A DNA stretch of 64,000 nucleotides from CAVQGM01 sp963712065 (GTDB lineage Bacteria; Actinomycetota; Acidimicrobiia; Acidimicrobiales; Acidimicrobilacustridaceae): contig CAVQGM010000002.1 in NCBI GenBank assembly GCA_963712065.1, positions 1,798,001 to 1,862,000 of the forward strand, written 5' to 3'. Of the stretch, positions 25,232 to 33,857 are shown piece after piece. The notes beneath the pieces were generated by a model. It worked only from the letters and a program-made list of their open reading frames with translations. It did not search any database and had not been told where the DNA came from. Position 1 is the first letter of the stretch, and each line of letters begins with the position of its first letter. The translations under genes were made by a program, and so were the position numbers.

Positions 25232-25933
25232 GTGGACGACCCCGACGGCTCCGCCCCGACCGCCGACGAGCTGGTCGAACGGTTGGCCGCCACGCTCGGG
25301 CCGGCCGGCGACGGGCGGCGGGCCGCCGACATGCGCCGCTACCTGCGCGACCAGTTCCCGTTCCTCGGCGTGCCTTCACCCGAGCGGCGGCGGCTGGTGC
25401 GGGCGGTGGTCGCCGACGTCCCCCGACCCGACCAGGCGACCGCCCTGGCGGTGGCCGACCGGCTCTGGGGCCTCCCCGAGCGGGAGTACCAGTACGCAGG
25501 CGTCGACCTGCTCACCCGGTGGGTCGGCGCCCTCGACGCGTCAGCGCTGCCCGCGCTCGGGCGCCTGGTCACGACCAAGGCGTGGTGGGACACGGTCGAC
25601 GCCCTCGCCTCGGCCGTCGTCGGCGGGATCGTCGCCGTCGAGCCCGACGCCGGCCCGGTGATGGACGAGTGGGCGGACAGCGGCGACCTGTGGCTGGTCC
25701 GCACCGCGATCCTCCACCAGCTCCGGTACGGCGAGCGCACCGACGCCGACCGGCTGTTCCGGATGTGCGCGGCGCGGGCCGACGAGACCGACTTCTTCTT
25801 GCGCAAGGCGATCGGGTGGGCGCTGCGCCAGTACGCCCGCACCGACCCCGACGCGGTGCGGCGCTTCGTGGCCGACCACGCCGACGAGCTGTCACCGCTG
25901 TCGACGCGCGAGGCGCTCAAGCACCTGCGGTAG
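25232..25933 (+). CDS. AlkD-like DNA alkylation repair protein (HEAT-repeat)
   Basis: 233 residues, all alpha-helical. The family pattern is clear: MRRYLRDQFPFLGVPSPERR at residues ~35-54, then EYQYAGVDLLTRW, a TTKAWWDTVDALA helix (the WWDTVD motif contacts DNA in AlkD), and FFLRKAIGWALRQYARTDPD. AlkD excises positively charged alkylated bases such as 3- and 7-methylpurines without flipping them. Start GTG 25232, 7 bp after the PIG-L stop. It is the third gene of the cofC unit and ends inside the convergent small membrane protein gene (17-bp overlap). Confidence 0.88.
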   Translation: MDDPDGSAPTADELVERLAATLGPAGDGRRAADMRRYLRDQFPFLGVPSPERRRLVRAVVADVPRPDQATALAVADRLWGLPEREYQYAGVDLLTRWVGALDASALPALGRLVTTKAWWDTVDALASAVVGGIVAVEPDAGPVMDEWADSGDLWLVRTAILHQLRYGERTDADRLFRMCAARADETDFFLRKAIGWALRQYARTDPDAVRRFVADHADELSPLSTREALKHLR

Positions 25934-26270
25934 CCGGGCAGGGCCCGACGACGACGTGGGGCGTGTCGACGAAGCGGTAGCCGTACCGCACCTCGGCGCA
26001 CCGACCCACCGCCCACCCCGCCTCCTTCGCCAGCTCCGGGCCGAACCTCCAGCAGTGCTCGGCCCCGCCGCCGACGGGCTCGGCGCACATCCCGAAGGCG
26101 TCGACCGAGGTGATGCGCACCTCTTCGACGGGAGCGGGCCAGAAGGCGACCAGCGCGCCGATGCCCACCACGGCGACGACGAGGACGACCCACACGACCC
26201 GGAGACCTCGTCGACGGGTGGCACGCGCCGACGCGCCGCGCTCGCCTCGGGTCCCGTCGTCGCCGGTCAC
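25917..26270 (-). CDS. small single-pass membrane protein, unknown
   Basis: 117 residues: a basic N-terminus of ~22 residues, one transmembrane helix (VVWVVLVVAVVGIGALVAFW, about 25-44) and an outside domain of ~70 residues with three cysteines (CAEP, HCWRF, RCAEV and a fourth in GPCP near the end). The cysteines suggest disulfides outside the cell. No family recognised. It overlaps the end of the AlkD-like gene on the other strand and is divergent from the 77-aa gene (26-bp gap). Confidence 0.6.
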   Translation of the reverse strand: MTGDDGTRGERGASARATRRRGLRVVWVVLVVAVVGIGALVAFWPAPVEEVRITSVDAFGMCAEPVGGGAEHCWRFGPELAKEAGWAVGRCAEVRYGYRFVDTPHVVVGPCPATAGA

Positions 26271-26296
26271 GGGTCGATCGTGGCACGCTCTGGCCC

Positions 26297-26530
26297 GTGA
26301 TCGACGACGGCCGCTACGACGTGTTCGTCGTCGACGCCACGCCCCTCGAGCGCAGGGACGCCGGCCTCGGGGGTTGGCGGCTCGAGCTCACGATCCTCGC
26401 CGGCGCGCACAAGGGCGAGGTGGTCGCCGTGAGCGCGGCCGGCCTGCGCGGGAGCGAGTTCGACCTGATCGGCATGCCCGGCACCCTCGTCATCGAGAAC
26501 GGCGAGCCGGCCTTCCGCGTCGATCGGTAG
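26297..26530 (+). CDS. conserved 77-residue protein, unknown
   Basis: From GTG 26297 the protein reads VFVVDATPLERRDAGLGGWR, LELTILAGAHKGEVVAV, ending GMPGTLVIENGEPAFRVDR. The pattern of alternating strands suggests a small single beta-barrel that could bind nucleic acid or another protein, but no family is recognised. It is followed by the GNAT gene after 9 bp, and may be read with it and the DUF429 gene. Confidence 0.6.
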   Translation: MIDDGRYDVFVVDATPLERRDAGLGGWRLELTILAGAHKGEVVAVSAAGLRGSEFDLIGMPGTLVIENGEPAFRVDR

Positions 26531-26539
26531 CGTCGGCCC

Positions 26540-27178
26540 ATGCCCGGCTCGGTGTGGCCCCTCCACGACCTGCGGGTCGTCACGCCTCGGCTCGAGCTGC
26601 GCTCCCCCCGCGAAGCCGAGATCGAGGCGCTCGCCAGGCTCTCGGTCGACATCCACGACCCGGCGACCATGCCGTTCCGCACCCCCTGGTCCGACGTGCC
26701 GTCACCCGAGCTCGAGCGGAACACGATGCAGTTCATCTGGCGGTGCCTGGCCGACCTCCGGCCCGACGCCTGGCACCTCCCGCTGGCGGTGGTGGTCGAT
26801 GGCGAGCCGGTGGGGGTGCAGGGGCTGGTCGCCGACGACTTCCCCCACCGACGGTCGATCGAGACCGGTTCGTGGCTGGCCCGGCCCCACCAGGGCAAGG
26901 GCTACGGCCGGGAGATGCGCGCCGCCGCCCTCCACCTGGCCTTCGCCGGGCTGGGAGCTTCGCAGGCCACCACCGCGGCCTACGTCGACAACGACGCCTC
27001 GCTGGCCGTGACCGCGACGTTCCCCTACGAGCCGAACGGCGAGGACGTCCTGGCCCCCCGGGGATCCCCCCGGCGCGAGCTCCGGTTCCTGCTGCGGCGG
27101 GAGGCGTGGGAGACCGTGCGCCGCGACGACATCGTGATCGAGGGCCTCGACGCGTGCCGCGGGCTGCTCGGCGCGTGA
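26540..27178 (+). CDS. GNAT family N-acetyltransferase
   Basis: 212 residues. GNAT enzymes move an acetyl group from acetyl-CoA to an amine. LRVVTPRLELRSPREAEIEA opens the domain in the RimJ/RimL way. SIETGSWLARPHQGKGYGRE provides the acetyl-CoA-binding loop (Q-G-K-G-Y-G for the usual Q/R-x-x-G-x-G/A). A later AYVDNDASLAV is the usual N-x-x-S loop. Acceptor unknown. Its stop overlaps the next gene's GTG (GTGA), so expression is coupled with the DUF429 protein. Confidence 0.82.
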   Translation: MPGSVWPLHDLRVVTPRLELRSPREAEIEALARLSVDIHDPATMPFRTPWSDVPSPELERNTMQFIWRCLADLRPDAWHLPLAVVVDGEPVGVQGLVADDFPHRRSIETGSWLARPHQGKGYGREMRAAALHLAFAGLGASQATTAAYVDNDASLAVTATFPYEPNGEDVLAPRGSPRRELRFLLRREAWETVRRDDIVIEGLDACRGLLGA

Positions 27179-27879
27179 GACGACCGGCGGCGCGCGTCGC
27201 CGGTGTCGACGGGTGCCGTGGCGGCTGGGTCGTGGTGAGCGCACCGGTCCGTCGCGGCGGCGACAGCACGGTCACCCTCGAGACCGCCGTCGCCGACGTG
27301 GTCGACCGCGCCCGGCATGGCGAGCTCGCCGTGGTGGGCATCGACATGCCCATCGGGCTGCCCGTCGACGGCGACCGGGCCGCCGACCGGGCCGCCCGGG
27401 CCCGCCTCGGCCCCCGGCGGTCGTCGGTGTTCCCCACCCCCGCCCGGTCGGTGCTCGGCGCCACCGACTACGCCGACGCCCTCGACCGCAGCCGGGCGGC
27501 GACCGGTCGGGGGCTGTCCCGCCAGTCGTTCCACCTGCTCCCCAAGATCGCCGAGCTCGACGCCGCGGTGCGGCCCGACGACCAGCGCCGGGTCCTCGAG
27601 GTCCACCCCGAGTCGTGCTTCGCCGCCCTCGCCGGGGCGCCGCTGCCCACCGCCAAGCGCACCGGGGAGGGCCGGATCACCCGGGTCGGGCTGCTCCTCC
27701 CCCACTTCCCCGACGTCGCCGACCACCTGGCCGGGCGGCCGGCGGGCGTGGCCGCCGACGACCTGCTCGACGCCTTCGCCGTCGCCTGGACGGCCCGGCG
27801 AGCCGCCCGGGGCGTGGCCGAACGGCTCGGCGACGGGGCCCGTGACGCCCGTGGCCTGCGGATGGAGATCGTGGTCTGA
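27175..27879 (+). CDS. DUF429 family protein (RNase H-like fold, putative nuclease)
   Basis: 234 residues from a GTG that overlaps the previous stop. The family starts with an AGVDGCRGGWV strand carrying a conserved Asp, followed by ELAVVGIDMPIGLP with a second Asp, SSVFPTPARSVL, and a HPESCFAAL segment with His-x-Glu. Such motifs indicate an RNase H-like fold; members are called predicted nucleases but activity is unproven. Residues Asp, Asp and Glu are present, so the site looks intact. Confidence 0.75.
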   Translation: MRRPAARVAGVDGCRGGWVVVSAPVRRGGDSTVTLETAVADVVDRARHGELAVVGIDMPIGLPVDGDRAADRAARARLGPRRSSVFPTPARSVLGATDYADALDRSRAATGRGLSRQSFHLLPKIAELDAAVRPDDQRRVLEVHPESCFAALAGAPLPTAKRTGEGRITRVGLLLPHFPDVADHLAGRPAGVAADDLLDAFAVAWTARRAARGVAERLGDGARDARGLRMEIVV

Positions 27880-27973
27880 TCCGGCCGCTGGTCGGGGGTG
27901 CTCGGCTCGCCCGACCGTGGGAACATGACGGATCCCCGGTTCGCCGGCCGGGACGACGATGGGGGAGGACGCC

Positions 27974-29398
27974 ATGCAGCGACTCACGGGCCTCGACGCC
28001 GGGTTCCTGTACATGGAGACGCCGACGTCGTTCATGCACGTCGCCAGCCTCATGGTGTTCGACCCGTCGACCGCCCCCGACGGCTTCAGCTTCGACCAGC
28101 TCAAGGAGCTCTACCGCCAACGGCTCGACCTGGCCCCGCCGTTCCGCCGCCGGCTGGTCGAGGTCCCCCTCGGCATCCACCACCCGGTGTGGATCGAGGA
28201 TCCCGACTTCGACCTGAGCTGGCACCTTCGCCACATCGCGGTGCCCGCCCCGGGCGGGATGAAGGAGCTGTGCGAGCTCGCCGGCCACCTCGTCGCCATC
28301 CCCCTCGACCGGACCCGCCCGCTGTGGGAGGTGTGGCTGATCGAGGGGCTCGAGGGCGGCAACGTCGCCGTGCTCAGCAAGGTCCACCACGCCGCCATCG
28401 ACGGCGCATCGGGTGAGGAGCTGATGGTCGCCATCCTCGACCTCAGCCCCGAGATCGAGCAGAAGCCGGCACCGGCCGAGCCCTGGACCCCCGACCACGT
28501 GCCGTCCGACACCGAGATGGCCGGCTACGCGCTCTGGTCGCTGGCCCAGCAGCCGGTCCGCGCCCTGCAGACGGCGCGCCGCACGGCCGGCGCCGCCCTC
28601 CAGGTGCGCCAGCTCAACCGCCGCCAGCCCGACCTCACCCCGCCGCCGGCGCCGTTCTCGGCGCCGCGCACGTCGTTCAACGCCGCCCTCACCCCGCACC
28701 GCGACTTCGCCACCGCGTCGCTGTCGCTGCCCGACGTGAAGGCCGTGAAGAACGCCATGGGTGCGACGGTCAACGACGTCGTGCTCACGCTGTGCTCCGG
28801 CGCCCTGCGCCACTACCTCGACAGCCGGGACGAGCATCCCGACGGCCCGCTCGTCGCCATGGTGCCGGTGTCGGTGCGCACCGACGACCAGAAGGGCACC
28901 CACGGCAACCGGGTGTCGTCGATGCTCGCCTCGCTCGCCACCGACCTCGACGACCCGCTGGATCGGCTGGCCGCCATCCACGACAACATGGCGCTGGCCA
29001 AGGAGCAGCAGAACGCCATCGGCGCCGACACCCTGCAGGACTGGGCCGAGTTCGCCGCCCCCGCCGTCGCCGGCCAGGCGGCGCGCCTGTACTCCCGCAT
29101 GCGGTTCGCCGACCGGCACCGACCGCTGTTCAACGTGACCATCTCCAACGTGCCGGGCCCGCCGTTCCCGCTGTACGTGGCCGGTGCCCAGATGAAGGCG
29201 ACCTACCCCATGGGGCCGATCTTCGATGGCGGCGCCCTCAACATCACGGTGATGTCCTACCTCGACAGCCTCGACTTCGGCTTCGTCGTGTGCCCCGACC
29301 TCATCCCCGATCCGTGGGTGCTCGCCGACGGCATGCACCTCGCCCTCGAGGAGCTCCAGAAGGCCGTCGAGGCCGAGACGGGCGGGTCGGGCGATTAG
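27974..29398 (+). CDS. wax ester synthase / diacylglycerol acyltransferase (WS/DGAT)
   Basis: 474 residues, standard for the family. The active-site motif HHAAIDG (138-144) matches HHxxxDG, with H139 and D143 catalytic. The start LTGLDAGFLYMETPTSFMHV is typical, and NVTISNVPGPPFPLYVAGA is the conserved NxxxSNVPGP block. It makes triacylglycerol or wax esters from acyl-CoA, stored as inclusions, a trait of actinobacteria. ATG 27974 is preceded by GGGGGAGGAC. The 94-bp gap upstream should hold its promoter. It is convergent with the HIT gene (12-bp gap). Confidence 0.93.
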   Translation: MQRLTGLDAGFLYMETPTSFMHVASLMVFDPSTAPDGFSFDQLKELYRQRLDLAPPFRRRLVEVPLGIHHPVWIEDPDFDLSWHLRHIAVPAPGGMKELCELAGHLVAIPLDRTRPLWEVWLIEGLEGGNVAVLSKVHHAAIDGASGEELMVAILDLSPEIEQKPAPAEPWTPDHVPSDTEMAGYALWSLAQQPVRALQTARRTAGAALQVRQLNRRQPDLTPPPAPFSAPRTSFNAALTPHRDFATASLSLPDVKAVKNAMGATVNDVVLTLCSGALRHYLDSRDEHPDGPLVAMVPVSVRTDDQKGTHGNRVSSMLASLATDLDDPLDRLAAIHDNMALAKEQQNAIGADTLQDWAEFAAPAVAGQAARLYSRMRFADRHRPLFNVTISNVPGPPFPLYVAGAQMKATYPMGPIFDGGALNITVMSYLDSLDFGFVVCPDLIPDPWVLADGMHLALEELQKAVEAETGGSGD

Positions 29399-29410
29399 CC
29401 ACGGCCGCCC

Positions 29411-29836
29411 TCACGCGGTGTCGTCGAGCGCGTCGCGCAGCCGCGCCGCGTAGGCCTCGGCGTCGGCCTCGTCGTCGTAGGAGGTGCGCGGCCAGAAGAA
29501 GCCGCGCAGGCCGTCCTGGCGACGGCGCGGCACCACGTGCACGTGCAGGTGGGCGACGCTCTGGCTGACCGTGTTGTTGACGGCGACGAAGCTGCCGGCG
29601 GCGCCGAGCCCGTCCACCATGGCCGCCGCCAACCAACGGGCCCGCTCGAACAGCGGCCCGACCCGCTCGGGCGGCAGGTCGGGCAGGGTGACGACGTGCT
29701 GGCGCGGCACGAGGAGCACGTGTCCCTTGAACAGCGGGCGGTGGTCGAGGAACGCGACGGCCACCTCGTCGTCGAGCACCGTGGGTGCGGGCACCTCGCC
29801 GGCGACGATCCGGCAGAAGGTGCACGCGGGGTCCAT
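29411..29836 (-). CDS. HIT family nucleotide hydrolase/transferase
   Basis: 141 residues. HLHVHVVP (96-103) is the histidine triad, with H98 and H100 the central pair, and CTFCRIVAGEVP (5-16) has the CxxC that with later histidines can bind zinc as in HINT-type proteins. These enzymes cleave nucleoside phosphoramidates or dinucleotides. ATG 29836 is chosen because it opens right at the conserved CxxC; the frame extends 63 bases further up. Divergent from phoH2, convergent with the WS/DGAT gene. Confidence 0.87.
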   Translation of the reverse strand: MDPACTFCRIVAGEVPAPTVLDDEVAVAFLDHRPLFKGHVLLVPRQHVVTLPDLPPERVGPLFERARWLAAAMVDGLGAAGSFVAVNNTVSQSVAHLHVHVVPRRRQDGLRGFFWPRTSYDDEADAEAYAARLRDALDDTA

Positions 29837-29928
29837 GGCGCGGCGACGGTAGCCCGACGATGACGTCGAGGTGAATGCTTCGTGATGGCCGTCGACCATC
29901 CACCGCCCTCGACGATCGCAGGTGTTTG

Positions 29929-31338
29929 ATGGGCGGCGGTGACCCGTTCCGCACCCGAGTCGAGCCCGTCCTGACCGAGGATGCGTCGCTCGTGGGTGCC
30001 CGTCCCGGTGGGAGTCCTGTGACCGACCTCGCTCGTCCCGCGCGCCCGTCCACCCGCACCTACGTCGTCGACACGTCGGTGCTGCTCTCCGATCCGCGGG
30101 CGATGTTCCGCTTCGAGGAGCACGAGGTGGTCCTGCCGCTCGTGGTGCTGACCGAGCTCGAGGCGAAACGGCACCACCCCGAGCTCGGGTGGGCGGCGCG
30201 ACGGGCGCTGCGCCAGCTCGAGGCGCTGCGCACCCGCCACGGCGGGCTGATGCTGCCGGTACCGGTGAACGACGAAGGCGGCACGGTGCGGGTGGAGATC
30301 AACCACCAGGACACCGCCCGCCTGCCCCAGACGCTGACCGTCGACACCAACGACCACCGCATCCTCGCCGTCGCCCGCAACCTGGCCGACGAAGGACGCG
30401 ACGTCACGCTCGTGTCGAAGGACCTGCCGCTCCGGTTGAAGGCCAGCGTCGTCGGCCTCGCCGCCGACGAGTACCGCAACGAGCTGGCCGAGGACACGTC
30501 GTGGACCGGCTACACGGTGCTCGACGTGGCGCCGTCGGCCATCGACGAGCTCTACGACGACCGCATGATCGACCTCGACGAGGCCCGCGACCTGCCCTGC
30601 CACACCGGCCTCGCCCTCGTGTCCGGCTCGCAGTCCGCCCTCGGCCGCGTGCACGAGGACAAGCGGGTCCACCTGGTGCACGCCGAGCGCGAGCTGTTCG
30701 GCGTCCGGGGACGCTCGGCCGAGCAGCGCATCGCGCTCGACCTCCTGGCCGATCCCGAGATCGGCATCGTGTCCATCGGCGGCAACGCCGGCACCGGCAA
30801 GAGCGTGCTCGCCCTCGCCGCCGGCCTCGACGCCGTGCTCGAGCATCGCAGCCACAAGCGGGTCACCGTGTTCCGCCCGATCTACGCCGTCGGCGGCCAG
30901 GAGCTCGGCTACCTGCCGGGCAGCGCCGACGAGAAGATGTCGCCCTGGTCGCTCGCCGTCGCCGATGCCCTGGAGTCGATCGCCGGGCCCGAGGTGATCG
31001 ACGAGGTCGTGGCCCGCAACCTGCTCGAGGTGCTGCCCCTCACCCACATCCGGGGTCGCAGCCTCACCGACTCGTTCGTGATCATCGACGAGGCCCAGAA
31101 CCTCGAGCGGTCGGTGCTGCTCACCGCCCTGTCCCGGCTGGGGGTGGGCTCACGGGTCGTGCTCACCCACGACGTCGCCCAGCGCGACAACCTGCGGGTC
31201 GGGCGCCACGACGGCGTGGTGTCGGTGATCGAGGCACTGAAGGGCCATCCGCTGTTCGCCCACATCACCCTGCAGCGCTCCGAGCGCTCGGCCGTCGCCG
31301 CCCTCGTCACCGACCTCCTCGACGGCCCCGACCTGTAG
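29929..31338 (+). CDS. phoH2: PhoH2-type protein (PIN nuclease domain plus PhoH ATPase)
   Basis: 469 residues. The PIN domain spans ~43-180: TYVVDTSVLLSDP with D48 of the acidic site, VLTELEAKR with the second acidic residue, and LVSKDLPLR later. The PhoH ATPase has Walker A GGNAGTGKS (284-292) and Walker B VIIDEAQN (~385). PhoH2 proteins unwind and cut RNA. In mycobacteria phoH2 is paired with the small antitoxin phoAT; here only 92 bp separate the start from the divergent HIT gene, and no antitoxin was found. ATG 29929 has AGGTG upstream; a later GTG (30019) remains possible because the first ~40 residues are unstructured. Confidence 0.88.
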   Translation: MGGGDPFRTRVEPVLTEDASLVGARPGGSPVTDLARPARPSTRTYVVDTSVLLSDPRAMFRFEEHEVVLPLVVLTELEAKRHHPELGWAARRALRQLEALRTRHGGLMLPVPVNDEGGTVRVEINHQDTARLPQTLTVDTNDHRILAVARNLADEGRDVTLVSKDLPLRLKASVVGLAADEYRNELAEDTSWTGYTVLDVAPSAIDELYDDRMIDLDEARDLPCHTGLALVSGSQSALGRVHEDKRVHLVHAERELFGVRGRSAEQRIALDLLADPEIGIVSIGGNAGTGKSVLALAAGLDAVLEHRSHKRVTVFRPIYAVGGQELGYLPGSADEKMSPWSLAVADALESIAGPEVIDEVVARNLLEVLPLTHIRGRSLTDSFVIIDEAQNLERSVLLTALSRLGVGSRVVLTHDVAQRDNLRVGRHDGVVSVIEALKGHPLFAHITLQRSERSAVAALVTDLLDGPDL

Positions 31339-31385
31339 CTGCGCATCCCCGTTCCTGTCGGACCCCCTCAATAGGGTGCTCGGCG

Positions 31386-32015
31386 ATGGCCGACGCGTCG
31401 CTTCCCCCCGTCTACGGGCTCGACATCGAGACCGACACGGCCACCGACGGCCTCGACCCGACCGTCGGACGCATCCTCTGCGTCGGCCTCGCGGCCGCCG
31501 GCGGTGAGATCGTGCTCGCCCACCACGACGAGGCCGAGCTGCTGCGCTCGGTCGACCGGTGGCTCGCCGAGCTCGCCCCCGGGGTGCTCGCCACCTGGAA
31601 CGGCGCCGCGTTCGACCTCCCCTATCTCGCCACCCGGGCCCGGCTCCTCGGCGTGCCGTCGGGCCTCCGGTTGGCCCTCGACCCCGGCATCGTGGTGCGG
31701 GGCGAGCCGCTGCCCGGTCACGAGGGCGCCTACCGGGGGGCCTGGCACGGGCACCGCCACCTCGATGCCTACCGCCTGTTCCGGGCCGACGTGGGCCCGG
31801 CCCTGCGCATGTCGTGCTCGCTCAAGGCGGTCGCCGGCCTCGCCGGCCTCGCCGCGGTCGACGCCGACGCCTCCCGGGTCCACGAGCTGCCCCGTGCCGT
31901 GCTCCACGCCTACGTGGCCAGCGACGCCCGGTGCACCCGCGAGCTGGCCCTGCGCCGCTGGCCCACCGCCGCCGCCGCCGTCGACGGCCCCGTCCGGGTC
32001 GGGGCCCTAGCATGA
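31386..32015 (+). CDS. DnaQ/PolB-like 3'-5' exonuclease
   Basis: 209 residues. VYGLDIETDTATDGLDP carries the DIE acidic motif of DEDD exonucleases (ExoI). VLATWNGAAFDLPYLATRAR holds the ExoII block with N-G-x-x-F-D. HLDAYRLF and HAYVASDARCTREL give the later aspartates (ExoIII-like YVASD, so DEDDy with Y). The type resembles the stand-alone exonuclease related to PolB proofreading domains. It would degrade DNA or RNA 3' ends. It follows phoH2 by 47 bp and its TGA overlaps the methyltransferase ATG, so it is translationally coupled to the methyltransferase cassette. Confidence 0.82.
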   Translation: MADASLPPVYGLDIETDTATDGLDPTVGRILCVGLAAAGGEIVLAHHDEAELLRSVDRWLAELAPGVLATWNGAAFDLPYLATRARLLGVPSGLRLALDPGIVVRGEPLPGHEGAYRGAWHGHRHLDAYRLFRADVGPALRMSCSLKAVAGLAGLAAVDADASRVHELPRAVLHAYVASDARCTRELALRRWPTAAAAVDGPVRVGALA

Positions 32016-33520
32016 GCGGCCAGGCCGAGCGGAAGGGGAAGCCGGTGCCCGAGCCGCGGCGGCGACCCACCTCCACCTCCGGATTCGGGGTGGGGCGTCG
32101 CGAGAGCCACGACGCGTCCGACTTCTACGCCCGCTTCACCGCTCCCGCCCTGAGCGACGACGACGCGGTTGCGAACCCCGCGGACGTCGACCTGCCCGAC
32201 CCGTTCGTCGTGGGTGATGCCCGGGACATGCACCATCTGCCCGACACGAGCGTCGCGCTCGTGGTCACCTCCCCCCCGTACTTCGTCGGCAAGGACTACG
32301 AGCGCGACATCGAGCGCGCCGAGGTGCCGGCGTCGTACGGCGAGTACCTGACGATGCTGGCCGAGGTCTTCGAGGAGTGCGTGCGGGTGCTCGAGCCCGG
32401 TGGCCGGATCGCCGTGAACATCGCGAACCTGGGGCGCAAGCCCTATCGCTCGCTGTCGGCCGATGTGATCGACATCCTCCAGAACCGCCTCGGGCTCCTG
32501 CTCCGGGGCGAGGTGATCTGGCAGAAGGGCAAGGGGAGCACGGGCTCGTGCGCGTGGGGCACCTTTCGCAGCCCCGCGAACCCGGTGCTCCGCGACATCA
32601 CCGAACGGGTCGTCGTCGCCTCCAAGGGCCGGTTCGATCGCGCGAGGAGCCGCGAGGAACGAGCGGCCAGCGGTCTCCCCCACCGCGTGACGACGACGAG
32701 CGACGAGTTCATGGAGGCGACGCTCGACGTGTGGCAGATCGACGCCGAGAGCGCCAAGCGGGTCGGGCACCCGGCGCCGTTCCCGGTCGACCTCCCAGCC
32801 CGGCTCATCCATCTCTACACCTACGAGGACGACCTCGTCCTCGACCCGTTCATGGGCTCGGGCTCCACGCTCGTCGCCGCCGCCAAGACGGCGCGCCGCT
32901 ACGTCGGGTACGACCTCGACCCCGCCTACGCCGAGATCTCACGGAAGCGGGTGCACGGGGTCGAGCAGCGTCGAGCGATGCCCGTGGCGACGTCGACGAA
33001 CGGTGAGCGGGAGGCCGCGACCGGTCTTGCCCGGGAGACGGAGCAGGCGAACTTCCAGGCGCGAGCCGCGAAGGAGGGCAAGCGGGCCCGAGACCTGGCC
33101 GAGCAACGTCTCGAAGAGGCGGGCTTCGCGATCCTGCAGCGCAACCATCGCCTGCGGGGTCTCGGTCTGACCGTCGACTTCCATGCCGCAGACGCCGCTG
33201 GCGGCGAGTGGTACTTCGACGTGACCGGGGCGTTCACGAGCGTTCGGCCCGGCCTCATGCGCACCGACACGGTCTGGAAGTGCCTCGGACGGGCCCACGT
33301 GCTCGCCAACCAGGGCTACGAGCGGGTGGTGTTCCTGACCTCGAACCTCCCCCGGCGCGGCTCGGACGGCGATCGGGCCCTCCGCAACGCCACGAAGCAG
33401 GCGTTCTTCGACGCCATCGAGATCTTCTCCGAGGTGGACTTCGCACGGCTTCGTGCCTACGCCCGCGGCGACGTCCACGAGCCGCTGCCCGGCTTCTGGA
33501 CGGAACGTGATCTGGAGTGA
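32012..33520 (+). CDS. beta-class DNA methyltransferase with C-terminal nuclease-like domain
   Basis: 502 residues. Motif IV TSPPY (86-90) precedes motif I DPFMGSGST (278-286), the beta order. SPPY is typical of N4-cytosine enzymes, though N6-adenine cannot be excluded. The methyltransferase part ends near 315. Residues 345-490 form an added domain: a charged helix (RAAKEGKRARDLAEQRLEEA), then LTVDFHA with D389, GGEWYFDVTGAFTS with E399 and D403, and TDTVWKCLGRAHVL with K423, then VVFLTSNLPRRGS. Spacing of D389, E399 and later K423 recalls PD-(D/E)XK nucleases, but the lysine of the ExK triad is not in its usual place (Y401). It may instead be a target or partner domain. ATG overlaps the exonuclease stop, and the 109-aa gene starts 3 bp downstream. 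Confidence 0.85.
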   Translation: MSGQAERKGKPVPEPRRRPTSTSGFGVGRRESHDASDFYARFTAPALSDDDAVANPADVDLPDPFVVGDARDMHHLPDTSVALVVTSPPYFVGKDYERDIERAEVPASYGEYLTMLAEVFEECVRVLEPGGRIAVNIANLGRKPYRSLSADVIDILQNRLGLLLRGEVIWQKGKGSTGSCAWGTFRSPANPVLRDITERVVVASKGRFDRARSREERAASGLPHRVTTTSDEFMEATLDVWQIDAESAKRVGHPAPFPVDLPARLIHLYTYEDDLVLDPFMGSGSTLVAAAKTARRYVGYDLDPAYAEISRKRVHGVEQRRAMPVATSTNGEREAATGLARETEQANFQARAAKEGKRARDLAEQRLEEAGFAILQRNHRLRGLGLTVDFHAADAAGGEWYFDVTGAFTSVRPGLMRTDTVWKCLGRAHVLANQGYERVVFLTSNLPRRGSDGDRALRNATKQAFFDAIEIFSEVDFARLRAYARGDVHEPLPGFWTERDLE

Positions 33521-33523
33521 GCC

Positions 33524-33853
33524 ATGATGCTGGTGGCGTGCGCGATCGTGCACGGGAAGCCCCCCGAGGTGTTCCTCGCCGATGACATCGAGACCCTCAA
33601 CTGGGTGCTCGCGATCAGGTTGGTGGCACAGAGCCGGGCCCGAGACTTCAGTCCGTCCGTCAGGGACGCGCTTCGAGCCGCCCTCCTCGAGGAACGATGG
33701 GGAGACGCGTTGATGGACTGGATCTCGGCATCCGGGCAGGCGGTCGACGTGTACCCGTCGTTCGAGGTGTACGGCGCCGAGCAGCTCACCGCCGAGCTCG
33801 GCGCGGCGGAACTGCAGTTCACGCCGCTGTTCCGCGACGAGTCCGGCGGCTGA
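33524..33853 (+). CDS. 109-residue protein in the methyltransferase cassette, unknown
   Basis: The protein starts MMLVACAIVHGKPPEVFLAD and has a helical middle (IETLNWVLAIRLVAQSRARD, VRDALRAALLEERWGDALM) and an end SFEVYGAEQLTAELG. It is acidic in its second half and fits an all-helical small protein. No family is recognised. It begins 3 bp after the methyltransferase and ends 4 bp before the 338-residue gene. The tight spacing suggests an accessory, specificity or control subunit of the same system, which is inference. Confidence 0.6.
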   Translation: MMLVACAIVHGKPPEVFLADDIETLNWVLAIRLVAQSRARDFSPSVRDALRAALLEERWGDALMDWISASGQAVDVYPSFEVYGAEQLTAELGAAELQFTPLFRDESGG

Positions 33854-33857
33854 GGCG

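Noticed and set aside
29836..29929. PhoAT-type antitoxin upstream of phoH2
   Set aside because: The 92-bp gap holds no convincing small frame with a ribosome site.
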